DNA of 51,495 nucleotides, taken from Chloromonas sp. AAM2. Taxonomy: Eukaryota; Chlorophyta; Chlorophyceae; Chlamydomonadales; Chlamydomonadaceae. Shown one piece after another: positions 1 through 12,000 of this stretch. Each line of letters begins with the position of its first letter. Positions within the stretch are counted from its first letter, which is position 1. Both the position numbers and the translations under genes were made by a program. The notes beneath the pieces were generated by a model, which had not been told where the DNA came from, ran no database searches, and saw only the letters and a list, made by a program, of their open reading frames with translations. Where the stretch lies: NCBI GenBank assembly GCA_004335635.1, contig QAXH01000729.1:1-51495 (forward strand), given 5' to 3'.

Positions 1-279
1 AAGAGCTGAAAAATCTTGTGTGCTGAGTGCACGACTGCATGAACTAGTGATGGACATGACGTGGTCACGTCATGTGTGCCGGTGGAAGGAGCGTAGAGCA
101 GCTTCCACAGACTTTTTCTGGATTGGATAGGACTATTGGTATGAATAGGACTTCTTTTGGTCAAGCGAAAAAGGGGCGGCAAGGAGGCAAGCTTTAGCGA
201 AGAAAGAAAGGAGGCAACCGACAGCGGTTACGAGGCCAATTCATTACTGGGGCCTGCTTGACAGTAGGAACGGCCATTG

Positions 280-1569
280 ATGAAATCTGTCGCTGCTGAG
301 ATGTCTCTGGATGCGACATACTTGGAAAGCGAGTACAAGAAGGCTTGCTTCGACCTTGGCTGCTCAAACGAGGTGGGCGATTGCACATGAAGTGTCCAGA
401 ACTGTCCTGCTCGTTTTTGTGAGGGTCATGACTGATGGTCATTACTGATTACAATATCGGTCTGAGCCTCCAGTCTGTGACGAAGCCAAGCCCTTGGGTT
501 GTCTTGGGTTCTGGACGTGTTACATATGACATTACCTGTCTCTCAGTCTGCTGACACAGGCTGTGGTACAAGTGTGGCAAGATATATTGGCACGCCATCA
601 AGAGCCGCACAGACACTACCATACCCTAAGTCACCTTCATGCCATGCTGCATTGGCTCAGTCGAGCTAGTGGCAAGACTGTCCCGCCCGCCCTGGTTATC
701 GCCGTTCTGTTCCATGACTGCGTGTACAACCCGACAGTTTCTGATAACGAACAGCAGAGCGCGAGCGTGGCTGAGTCAGCGCTGTCAGCACTGGGGGTGC
801 CTGAAGCCGTCATTCGAACTGTGACCTCGCACATCTTGGCAACAATACATCACACTCCCCAAGTAAGGGCAGTATGTTCAGCGTAGCCCAGTGCAGTGTA
901 CGCAACACTACGGGAAGAAGGGCTGGATAGTTGCAAGTCAGAGCAAGGTACTAGTCATCAGTTGACATGCAACCTTGCAGGCAACCACTCTCCAGAGTGG
1001 CAAAGATTTCTGGCTGTCAAGCTGCAGCAGTTCTGCAAGGGTCCCAAGGTCTCAGGAAGGGATGGCTTCATAAGTCATAAGCTGGATGCATGCTTGCAGC
1101 GCACGGTGGAAGTGGTTAGCTGTTAGGCTAGGGTGCACACAGGCTCATGCCATTGATTTTGATAAATGATGAAACATGGGCTGTGGGCCCACACAAGTTT
1201 GCTAACTCTCAACAAACTGTCTCATTTTGTGTCACGACCGCATAACCTCAGCTCGTCCCCTGTTTGTCTCACGTGCAGCATGAGCCGCCTGACCCAGACC
1301 AACTCCTCTTCCTGGATGCTGACCTTGCCATCCTAGCAGCACCCCCGGAAACGTACACCGAGTATGCTGAGGCCATACGCCGCGAGTACTGCCACCTCAG
1401 CAACAGCCAGTTCAACCAGGGCAGGGTAGCAGTGTTGAATAAACTCGTGGCCAGACCTAAGCTGTACTTTAGCGCCCAGGCTCAAGCCTTGGGCATGGAA
1501 TTGGTGGCAAGGCAGAATTTGCAAAGGGAGATCACGCAGCTCACGCAGTACATCAGCCATCTGAACTGA
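280..1569 (+). CDS. HD-superfamily metal-dependent phosphohydrolase, COG4339-like
   Basis: Three exons, 280-372, 560-862 and 1279-1569, join in phase 0 to give 228 residues. Donors are GTGGGC and GTAAGG; both acceptors end in CAG. The start is the ATG at 280, because exon 1 (31 codons, ending LGCSNE) joins directly to the family's conserved N-terminal segment. Visible motifs are EPHRHYHTL near residue 45, FHDCVYN (the HD metal-binding pair), and LDADLAIL at the start of exon 3, followed by the family's RPKLYF stretch. The order and spacing match the bacterial and plant proteins described as predicted metal-dependent HD phosphohydrolases (about 200-215 residues; sometimes mislabelled as NMDA receptor subunit). 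The substrate of this family is unknown. No targeting signal is obvious. It stands alone on the plus strand. Confidence 0.88.
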
Positions 1570-2984
1570 TTGGAATGTAGGACACGCCCATAGGTAGCTT
1601 CTTTAAGCCGCCGCAACATGGGTTTGAGACGGTACTAGTAGTCATATAATTACAATTGACAAAACTACCTGACAGGCGTTTCTGACCTGTCATATGTAGC
1701 CCAACATGACAGCCTTCTTGCCATGTCAAGTCATAGCTTTGTCTTTTCGGTGTTGATTGCTTTCACAAGGAGGGAGTGCACACCAGGAAGCACGTCTATG
1801 CAAATGACTCGATGTTGCAAACATCGAAAGCACTGCTACTCGCATGTCAAGGAGAATCTAGCCATGTTAGCAAGGCCTGGTGAGTTCCTTGTGGCTATCA
1901 CCCCTCGGTGCGCCTTCCTAAGCCCTGTCAGCAAAGACAATGAAGTCAGATCTAAACATGACAGCTAGTGATACCGAATTAATGGTGTAGACCGCCGGGC
2001 AAAGAGGAAGAACCAGGCAGGAGTTCACACACGAGCGTTACGCTCACTCTGACGTTAGATAATCGAGACAGCCTTGTCCAGTGCATGTATTGTTCGCAAA
2101 CACTCTCCGGGGCCCGGCTCTCTGTCCTTGCACAAAGATTGGCCGAGCAGCAGCAACAGGAGATGCTGTGCTCAGACGCAAGGGAACACTGTAAGACAAG
2201 CTAGTGCACAATCATGACACATACATGATACAACTCTGCTGTTCGTGTTGCACTGTGAACCCAGGGACACGGCCAGACTATTGCACATGCAGATAACATC
2301 ATGCACGTCCAAAGCTGGGTCGTCGTGTAAGCGAAAGCATTACAAAGCCAAGAATCGAGCCGACCGTGTGCAAACAGCAAACAGCGGTGCATTTTGCCTA
2401 TTCAATGGGCAATAGTAAGTTTCTGAAATTGAATGAGCATCTACACGTCAATTCTGAATCGCAGTTGCACCTAACGACGCTTTGTCTGAGATGCATCAGT
2501 ATGTCACGGCCTGCATTCAAATAAAAGAGAATCAAATTCAGTTTAGTTGCCACCTTTGACGGCAAGGACATGGGCATCAAATGCACTGCTGAGGTGGTCA
2601 CTCAGTTGTGCTGCTACCCCCAACAAGGCTGCGCAGCCATGCTTCAAGTGTCCGGCCACCACCAACCACTTTGCTTACTGGCCACTTTGCAACTGTTATG
2701 CACTGTGTTTTGAGCATCAGGCCACCACCAACCCCCTTGCTTGCTGGCCAGCCGCACCAACCACACCACACCAACACCGCACCAAGGCGAGGCATGCAGG
2801 CAATCTTGTGTTGCCAAGATGCAGTTGCAGCAAACCTGGACAATAGAACGAACAAAAACATTCTTATACCACCTGCTCCTGACTTGTGGCAACCTGCAAG
2901 CAGTGCCATGTGAGCTGCCACCTGTGCTCTGCCAGGAGCATGCAGCCTTCCCAAGGATGCATGTGCCACTGTATGTTGATCTGC
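1570..2984. other. Intergenic region between two convergent 3' ends
   Basis: This 1.4 kb lies downstream of both the HD phosphohydrolase (+) and DCAF13 (-), so it should hold both 3' UTRs. I see no gene. A TGTAA lies at 2190-2194 on the plus strand and another at 2344-2340 on the minus strand, each about 600 nt beyond its stop; these could be poly(A) signals but are expected by chance at that distance. Around 2655-2750 an imperfect direct repeat contains GGCCACCACCAACC twice. Confidence 0.6.
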
Positions 2985-5724
2985 CTATTCGACTTCTGCA
3001 ACAAGCTTCTTCTTGCGCTCTGGCTTGACTTTGACGCTGCCCGGAGCGCTGTGCTTGATGCGGTTGGACAACCGCCGCGCCTCTGCTTCTTGAATGAAGC
3101 GGCGCGTCTTGCTGGCCTTGAAGATAGCCTGCAAGAGACATCATTACAACTTGTACATCCGTGGGATTGCACGCCTTCCTGTTATAACACCTACATTCAC
3201 AGCGAGCCCTGACACTGATAAAACAACCTTCACTGTGCAGCTGATTCATGCATCTGGTGAGCATAGCACCTTGCCAGCGGGGATATGATCGATGATAGCA
3301 TTCATGGCATTTCAGGGCATGAGTCCGCTGCTGTATGTGAGCAGATGTCCAACCACCATGAGCCGACTCGTTGTGACGTATGACCTTTGGCATGCAACTC
3401 ACCGCTGGCAGGTGCCTGTGCCTGACGATGCGCTTGACCTCGGGCATGTGCTTGAACCGCTCCACCAGCGCCTTGCCGTATGCATGCCTCTGGCGCTCGC
3501 GGGGGAGCTGGACGCCTAGCTGCTCGGAAGCATCAGCCTGCGTACAGCGACAAACAACGCAAGCAATGCACATCATTTGCCTGCATGCTGTTAATATTGC
3601 CCATTAGACGACATCCCGTCAGCAAATTGTTGGGCACCATGCGACAGCTGCAGCAGGAACTGGTAGACCTTGGGGTCTGTAAGCCAAATTAAGGCCTGCC
3701 CCACAAGCAACACAACCAGGCCCACCCCTGTCAGAGGCACTGCTCAGGGATGCACTGCGGCCCAAGCCTCACCTTCCACACGCGCACGTTCATGTCGTCA
3801 CTGCCACTGAAGACGTAGGTCGCGTCCCCGCTGAAGCGCACCGTGAACACGCGCTGCATGCGCTTGGTGGTGTACACCTCACGGCTGTGCCCGCCCGCGT
3901 GGCTGAAGATGCGCACGCTGCGGTCGTAGCCGCCAGCCACGAACTCCCTGCCAGTGGGGCTATAGTCAACGTCCATCACAGCAGACACGAAGTCCTGCGG
4001 CAAACGAGAATTAACACTTGTGAGCAGGAGGGTAGCAAAATATCTGCTTGTGAGGCTTTATTGCCGGGCCCATGCTGCTGCAAACAATGCTATCCGCCAC
4101 CCCATTACTATCAGCCATCAAGTAAGTCAACATCAGATGTCGTGGTAGCTGAAAGTAAGTGGTAGTGAATTTCCTCGCCTGCAAAGCCCCCTGCTGTGGC
4201 CTGCTCCCTGCTGTTCCTCGGCCCGCCGATTCGCTTCTGCCTGCCCGCCGCCCGGCTGCTCAGCTCTGGCTGTCTTCTTCGCCACCCCTGTGCTGCCCCG
4301 CCTGCCAGCCCCTCACCTTGTGAACACAGGTTGCGCTGGTGAGCTTGCGCATGTCGAAGGTGTACAGGCAGCAGTCCTCGTTGGCAGCGGTGAAGTTGAA
4401 GGATTCCATGGGGTTCCAGGCAAGAGCATTGCTGCGCGTCTGCATCACAGGAGAAGACATGCCACATGCGTGAACTTCAGGCCGCCAACCACGAACGACA
4501 TGTGGTGAAGGGGTGCACAATCCCTGCTCAGGCTTAACTGCAGGCTCTCAATGGCTGTGAAAAAATGCCGGAAATGTTTACTGCAGATCAGACCCTTTGC
4601 GCACTAGATAGCTGCTGTCTGCTAACCTGTCTGCAACCTGTAGATAAGCATCCTTGCAGGCCTAACACAACTGTCCCAACCCTGAGTGTGTCTGCCCATG
4701 TAACACCCCTACACCTGCATGACCAGCTTCCTGATCGGTGTGGAGGTCCTGATGTCGTACAGGCCAAGCCCACGGTCGCTGCCAGTGGTGGCGAACACGT
4801 CAGCCTCAGACTGCATGCAGCAGGAACCAGACACACATTGAGGGCACGGATTACATGCATGGCACAGCATCAAGAACACAAGGCAGGCACAACAACGGTT
4901 GCTGTGCATCCTGACAAGACCGAGGAGCTGCATTTTGAGGCAGCTTAGGCACCTAAGCCTCTCTACACGTATGATGCATCCTCAGAAGAGTGGTGGGCAG
5001 GTGACACGTGATGACAACAGCATACAACAAGTGGGCATGCCTGTGTGCAGGCTATGCGGCAGCGTACTGACCAGGCCGGGGCTGTGCTTACCGGGTTGAA
5101 GCGAGCAGATGTGACTGTGTCAGATCCCCAGCTGAAGCTGCTGATTGGCTCTGATCGTGCATGGTCCCATAGCTCCACCACAGATGCAGCTGTGGCAAAG
5201 ATGTTCCTGCCCCAGTGATGGTCAATACCCCTGAAGGCGTGCTTGCCTTCAAACACAACCACTGGCTCGGCGTCTTGCTGCACAACCCCTGCCTCAAAGG
5301 GGGCGAATGGCACCTTCCACAGCTTGATGCTACAGTCTGTGCCGCAGGAGACGGCTGTTTCTCCGTCAGGCGCAAAGCTGATGCCTCGCACAGCGCCTGT
5401 GTGGCCAACTAGCCGGCGCAGCGTGCGCTTGAGGGCTACGTCCCAGATGCGGATGTCGCCGTCGGCGGCACCTGACAAAATGCTGTTAAGGCTGCGAGGG
5501 TTGCGTGCGAGCGCCGTCACACCATCGTCATGCGGCAATGCTGCGATGAACGGCTTGGCAAACACGCGGTCGAGCTTAGCTGTGTTGAGCGCACGGGTGT
5601 ACTCATGCGCCCGCTCAAACTGATGCAGAGTTGGGTCATAGTTGCGGTGCACCTTCTTCAAGTCCTGAGAGCGCTCCTTTGTAAACTCCTCCTCATTACG
5701 GTTTAGCACTTTAACCTTCACCAT
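2985..5724 (-). CDS. DCAF13: DCAF13/SOF1 WD40 protein, ribosome biogenesis
   Basis: Six exons on the minus strand: 5724-5092, 4810-4715, 4439-4317, 3994-3773, 3537-3403 and 3128-2985. All junctions are phase 0 and the protein is 450 residues (human DCAF13 445). The start is the ATG at 5724, giving MVKVKVLNRNEEEF, collinear with the human N-terminus. Recognisable blocks are NYDPTLHQFERAHEYTRALN, the WD40 propeller (about residues 60-358, with SGAADGDIRIWD, GIDHHWGRNIFATA, NALAWNPMESFNFTAANED and MDVDYSPTGREF), then the Sof1-specific C-terminus: RHRHLP at 397-402 and the lysine-rich NRIKHSAPGSVKV near the end. In yeast and human this protein is a U3 snoRNP / small-subunit processome factor in the nucleolus; the human protein is also a CUL4-DDB1 adaptor. 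It is divergent with the J-protein gene. Confidence 0.96.
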
Positions 5725-6044
5725 GGTATTTGTCTGGACAAGTGTGCGACACTGTTCCACCTAGGGTGGCCAGGCCGCCATGGTCAGCACAGGCAAGGAG
5801 CTTCCATGTGCGGCATGCACTTGTACTGGACTCCTACACAGCTCCCAATATCAACGTGAAGGAAGGAAGGAGGCAGGCGATGCCATGCCAAGGTGTGGGG
5901 AGTGTGGATCACGTGCCGGATTTGATTTTTTTTCGAGAAGCGAACCAGGCTGCTGCAGGTCGGCCTTACGACGCTGATGTGCAACAAGTAAACCGCAGAT
6001 AGAAACAAATTGTTTCGCGCAAGCTTGCATGATATACTGATCCA
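5725..6044. promoter_or_regulatory. Shared divergent upstream region, DCAF13 / J-ANK-TPR gene
   Basis: Only 320 bp separate the two start codons, so both promoters and 5' UTRs must lie here. No TATA box or other clear element was found. Assignment as a bidirectional promoter follows from gene orientation alone. Confidence 0.45.
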
Positions 6045-9000
6045 ATGGTCCGCACTAGGCGACCGCGCTTGCGTCAGACAACTGAGCCTCCGCCAGCAGC
6101 AGCAAAGGAGGACCTGTATGAGGCATTGGGTCTGGAGAGGGGCTGCACAGCTGAAGAAGTGAAGCGTGCTTATCGCACTAGAGCCCTCCAGTGCCACCCT
6201 GACAAGAACCCCAGTCCAGAGGCCCATGAGGAGTTTCAGCGTGTCAGCTTTGCCTACAGTGTGCTGAGTGATCCCAGCAAACGCTCATACTATGACAAGA
6301 ACGGCCCCGAGGGACTGGAGGCCATGGACATGCCAGTCGAGGACTTCGTACACATGTTTCAGGACATGCTAGCTGACATGATGGGAGGCGTGGCAGGCCT
6401 CAAGGTATGTATCCCTGCCTCTGCCAGTGACAACGTGAGGGCATAGGACAAAAGAAGTCAGCAAGTTGGCTCACGAATGCCAAGATGGTGCCATACCACG
6501 CATACTCGCACCTGCAGACGCCATCATGCTGATCAGCAAGCCTTTCAGAAGCATGTGCTGAAGGCACAGACTGTGGGAGGCCAGTGCACAGTGGGTCGGT
6601 CCTCCATTCTCTCTGTCAAACCTCTGCCATACCATGCAGGCTATGTTCAAGGGCATGAGTAAGCGTGAGCTGTCCCGCCTGCCTCCGTTCCCGTTCCCCA
6701 AGGAGCTGTTTCCAGCGGGTGAGCGCATGAATGAGAATTCACCTACCACTAGTTTGCATGCATGCAGAAATGCACGACGGTAACCAAAAGGAGCGTTGTC
6801 CACGATAATTGCTGGTGATGGCTTTGCACAGTAACAACAGCTTGCACGCTTTTCACCGACACTGACTGCACATCTGCTCGCCCTGGAAAAAATCCCATTA
6901 TCCAACCCTCAGCTCGCTGTCATCAATACACAGCACATGTATGGAGGTGCCAGCGGACTATGGTATGTACCCCTTTCATGTTCAGTTGCTGAAGGCTCCT
7001 GTGCCTCCAGTCACTGAGCCTACGACTGTGCCTGTACGCCTCGCTATGTGATGTAGGCACGTTTCCAGAAGGGGTCCGGTTCAGCAGCCAAGGCATGCCA
7101 GGCATGCCACACTCTGTTGAGGAGCTCTTAGCAGGCGGTGGCGGGGGGCAGTTGGCCGACATGCTTGGAGCTATGGACAATGGGAAACCGCCAGGGACTC
7201 GCAGGGGCGGGCAGGGCCGCTCGGGCGCCCGTGGCAGAGGGGGCGCGCGTGGCTTTCCACCTGGTATGGGTGCGGGTCGCTTTGGCGGTCGGAATGGCAT
7301 GAGTGAGGAGATGCTTATGGAGGCCTTGCTGGCAGAAATGGGTAGTGCAGCAGGTTTAAGCGACAGTGATTGGGTAGCTGATTCAGATGATGAGTCCGAT
7401 GAAAGCTGGGAGACGGATGATGGAGGAGGAAGGGAAGATGGCAATGGTCTAGGCCCTGAGGCGACGGAGCAAGTAGTGGGAGATGGGGACGGGGTGGCGT
7501 CAGCAAGGGAGGGTGCAGATGTAGGTGGTGATAGTGAGGAGTGGGAGGAGGTGGCAAGGGAAGAGTTTGGGAGCACCAGTGCTTCAGAAGACGATGTGGC
7601 GAGTGCTGGTGTCGAAGCTGGAGATAGAGCATCCTTTAGGGGGGCAAGCACCCAAGCGGGTACCGAGCCCATACCCCCTGAGCTGCTGCGTGACTGGATG
7701 GGCGCTGCCAAGCAGGGTCACGAGGGTCTGCTCTTGCAGCTGCTGGCGCATGAGCCGCGCCTGTTGACGGCCCAGGGCACGGGCCTGGGCCACACGGCAC
7801 TGCACTGGTGTGCGGCCAAGGGGAGCCTGGGGGCACTGAGACTGCTACTCAAGGTGCGCAGAGGTTCGTGCTCCAGCCATTGAGCATGCGTTGCTTCACT
7901 GTAGCGTGTGCGTGCAGTGGTACCACCCTCTCAACGCGACATGACACACTTCTCTTGTATGCTTACCCAAAGCAGCACACACAGTTTGCAAACCACATGA
8001 GTTGCAGTTTCCTGAGCTGTCTAGACACTAGCATGTTCACACAGTGAATAGTTCTTGAAAGGGAGCAACATCCTGCTGCTGATGTAGCACACCGCATCAA
8101 CAGTGACTATCAGTGTGATCACCTCACGCAGTCACTGTCCATGGTGTTGTTGTTGCAGCATGGGGCGCATCCATCTGTGAGGAACAGTGAGGGATCCACA
8201 CCGCTGCACGCCGCAGCACGCAATGGCCAGGCTGACGTCGCACGCATTCTGCTCGACAGTGGCCAGGCAGCGCCGGGGGCGCGGGATGGCGATGGTATGA
8301 CTGCTGCAGAGCTGGCTGTAAAGTTTGGCCACCACCACATGGCAGGGCTGCTCATTGCTGGTGACAATGGGCAGGGGCAGGGCACGAGCTTGCAAGGGGA
8401 TGGCAAGGACATGTCTGAGATGAGGCATGGGGAAGGTTTGCAAGGTGCAGGCAACACAAGTGATGCACGCATTGGAGTCAACAGAGGTGCCGAACCGACA
8501 GGGTTGGGCATGGGTAGTGAACAGGGTATGGGTGACAGGGCAGCCCATCAGCAGCAGGCGCTGCAGCAAGAGCAGCACGAGCAGCACCAGGGCAGATTCT
8601 TGCATGAAACAAACCAACAATCGGAGCTGCAATGGCAAACACCAGAGCACCAAGAGGTGCAACCAAAGCAGCCACACGAACCTCAGCAGGAGCAGGATTG
8701 TGCAACCATGCCATGTATGACTGGCTCTGCAGTGTCCGATGGACAGCACTTGGATCCAGCACAGGCTGCTGCTGACTGCACGGCGGCCGTGGCAAGTGCT
8801 GTTGCTGCCGAGCAGCAGCTGCAACCAGAAGAAGTTGCTGCTGAACCGCAACAAGCAAGAAACGCCGCCGCTGGTGCTGACTCAGTGCAGCCAGCGGAAG
8901 GTGCTCTTGAGCAGCCACAACCGGCAGGTGCGGCTGCTGGTGGCGATGCTGCTGCGGCCGGTGCTGCAGCTGGCACTGAGCAGCCACAGCCATCAAATGC

Positions 9001-12000
9001 CGCTGCTGCACGAGCGGCTAGGCGAGCTGCTTTGCTGGCGGCATCCCAGGAGGCAGATGCAAGGGAGGAGGCAGAAGAAGCACGCAGGTGAAAGCAGGAG
9101 CGCTCTAGTACTGAAATATGCTCTGGTAATGGATTGAGGGTTCACTGCGCAGGGCTCGCATAAGCAGGATGGGAAGTGCGAGGTTTGTTGATTTTCAATG
9201 CCTGGCAATGGCACGTTTGATAGGTACAAGGCTTGCTGCGCTCATGGTCTCCGTTCGCCTAGCCACTGTGGTTAATCGAATTGTGTAGTTAAGCCTTGAC
9301 CATCCAAATCTGGCTAGTTCCTGCTGCATGTATTTCAGGGAGCGTGTGGGCGCGGCTGCTGCGGCTGCAGTGGGGGTGGCTCCTGCGCAGGGGCGCGTGT
9401 GGCTGGACGCAGCTAAGGAGGGGAGGCTGCAGGTGCTCAAGGATATGCTACAGAAGAATGCAGCCCTGCTGCACTATCAGGTACGAGAACTTCACTGGGA
9501 AGTTTGGATCCAAAAGTGTGAGACGGCAAAGCAGCAGGCAGGCATGCAGCACGTCACGATGGTGGGCGGGGTGGGATCGGATGTGCACAGGCAGCATTTG
9601 GGTTCAGGCGGCATTTGGGTACCTGTGGCCTGGATGCATGGCATTGCACGCAGCAGGTTGGAGAGGGGCAACAGGGAGGTTGTGCTATGCAACCTATCGG
9701 CAAGTGATCAGGGTGGACAGGACTGCAAACAGGTGTTGCTCTGCTAATGCTGCATGCCATTCCTTGCCTCCGTCAGTTGTGTTGCCCAGTTGTGAGAGTG
9801 ATTGTATGAAGTTATTGTATTCAGCTGTAAGTCTTGCTGGTTTACCTCCTCTTGCTAGGTTCTTCGGTAAGGCCTGCATCTTCTGACACGTATCAACAGT
9901 AGGGTTATATAGCCTATTAATACTTCGTTATGGTGGTCTAAGTGCACTACACAGTTCCTTATTCTGCTATGTCACTCTACTCATTGCTGGATTGTGCTTA
10001 ATGGGTATGCCTGAGACTTCTGGGTTCAACTCTAAGGAGACTATCATCAACTATAGCTATGTGAGCTTCAATCCTTTAGCTGACTAAGCTCATACCTTAC
10101 TCATACTTCCAGGGTCAGGGCACCAACTACAGCTTTGTCGGCCACACTGCGCTGCACTGGGCCGCTGCCAAGGGGCACGTCAGCTGCGTGCACTGGCTGC
10201 TGAGCCGCGGATCGGATGCAGGGCGGGGCAACAGCGCGGGCGCCACCCCGCTGCACGCGGCAGTGACTCATGATCAGCTGGAGGTGGTGCAGCTGCTCAT
10301 GCTGCAGGCAGGGGCGGATGCACAGGTGACCACAGCTGGTGAACGCAGTGTGTGCTGTGCATGTTGCACATGCCAGAGCGAGCATGCCAGGGAGAAGCAT
10401 GGGTCAGGAGTAGTGTGTTGTGCATGTTGCACATGCCAGAGCGAGCATGCCAGGGAGAAGCATGGGTCAGGAGCAGTGTGTTGTGCATGTTGCACATGCC
10501 AGAGCGAGCATGCCAGGGAGAAGCATGGGTCAGGAGCAGTGTGCAACTGGCGGTTGGCAGGCAGCAACCTCCAAGGTGTGCGTCACAACGCCAGGGTCGC
10601 AGGCCCCATAAACATGTGCATGGGTGTCATGAGGGGTGCGCCGCCAGATGTCATCAGAAGTGGGGCAGGCTTGCTGCTCAAGTTGGGGGCAGATGGTGCT
10701 TTGCTTTCAACTGCTAGAAGCGTATCACAGGGTCCCACTCGCGTTTGCCCTTGACGGTTGCCAACTGTGCCTCAGGTAGCGGATGACCTGGGAGACACCC
10801 CTCGTGACCTGGCTGTGCGCAAGGGCGAGGCGGGCACACGGCTGGTGCGCCACATGGACCTCTTGACCCGTGTGCATGCCCTGGCCAGCACAGCGCCTGC
10901 CTCATGGGGTGCACGTGCCATGCGGCAAGCGCTGGCACATGGAGGGGTGGACTCTGCGGGTGTGCTGGAGCGGCAGGAACTGGTGACCATGGTGCAGAAG
11001 CTGGTGGCTGATTCCATGCAACAGGCCAAGGTCACTTTGCCTTGTGAAGCTAGCTCGGCAGGAGGGCAGCAGCAGCAGCAAGGGGACAACAGTCAACAGC
11101 AAGTGCTTTGCGAGGCAAACAACCAAGATCAGGCAAAGATGCCAGGGCAGGGGCATGAGGCAGCGCAGGCGCGGTCAGACGACCAGAGGCAAGGGCAGGC
11201 GTCAGGGCACGGGGAGCGACAGGCACAGGCAAGGGCCAATGGTGCGGTAGATGGTGAAATAGCCGCTGGCGCCAGCAGCGATGATAGCGATGAAGATGAC
11301 AGCAGTGGACAGGGCAGTGCTGGTGCTGGCGGTGTCAATATGCAGCAGCAGGTGGATGCGGCACGCCTCAAAGGCAACCAGGCGTTTGCAGCAGGAGACT
11401 ACTCAAAGGTGGGAGCTTTCTTTGGACACGTTTCAGTACTGGGGTTGGAGGATTGGTGTCAAGTCTGGGCTGGTTGAGCTAGCTGGCTGATTTATTGCAT
11501 CAGCACAGCCTGGCCTGTCCAGGCAAGCTGGTCCCATCCCGACCGCTCCTGAGCTGCTGCCAGTCTGGCTGCCTTGCCTCCAATAACACAATCTACACCC
11601 TTTTTTCATTTGCAGGCTGTGTCCCACTACACCATGGCCATCCGCCTGAGCCGGCCGCCCAGCGCAGTGCTGCACAGCAACCGGGCCGCCGCCTACGCCG
11701 CAATATCGCACTTTGTGAAGAGCCTTGAGGATGCGGGTGAGGCAGGGCAAGGGGAGCCATGGCACATGGCAGGGGCAGGGGCCGGGGTGAATGCCACATG
11801 CGTACGAAAAGGGCATGACTGTGCGGCAGTGCGCTTTGATCGGTTGACCGTTGATCGGTTGACCTTTGATCGGTTGACCGTTGATCGGTTGACCGTTGAT
11901 CGGTTGACCGTTGATCGGTTGACCGTTGNNNNNNNNNNNNNNNNNNNNNNNNNNNNNNNNNNNNNNNNNNNNNNNNNNNNNNNNNNNNNNNNNNNNNNNN

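Noticed and set aside
3600..3665. Minus-strand segment reading TDPKVYQFLLQLSHG between DCAF13 exons 4 and 5
   Set aside because: Known DCAF13 proteins run straight from VWK to ADASEQLG, so there is no room for an extra exon; the segment lacks supporting similarity.
6947..6961. Possible small exon between exons 2 and 3 of the J/ANK/TPR gene (after CACAG, before GTATGT)
   Set aside because: Exon 2 (phase 1) joins directly to 7057 to give ELFPAGTFPEGVRF; inserting this piece breaks the frame or the continuity.
10188..10754. Separate gene or exon read-through encoding Cys-rich repeats
   Set aside because: The ankyrin continuation (VADDLGDTPRDLAV) is reached only by splicing 10325 to 10776; the Cys-rich frame is intronic and stops before the acceptor. 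Kept only as a possible isoform.
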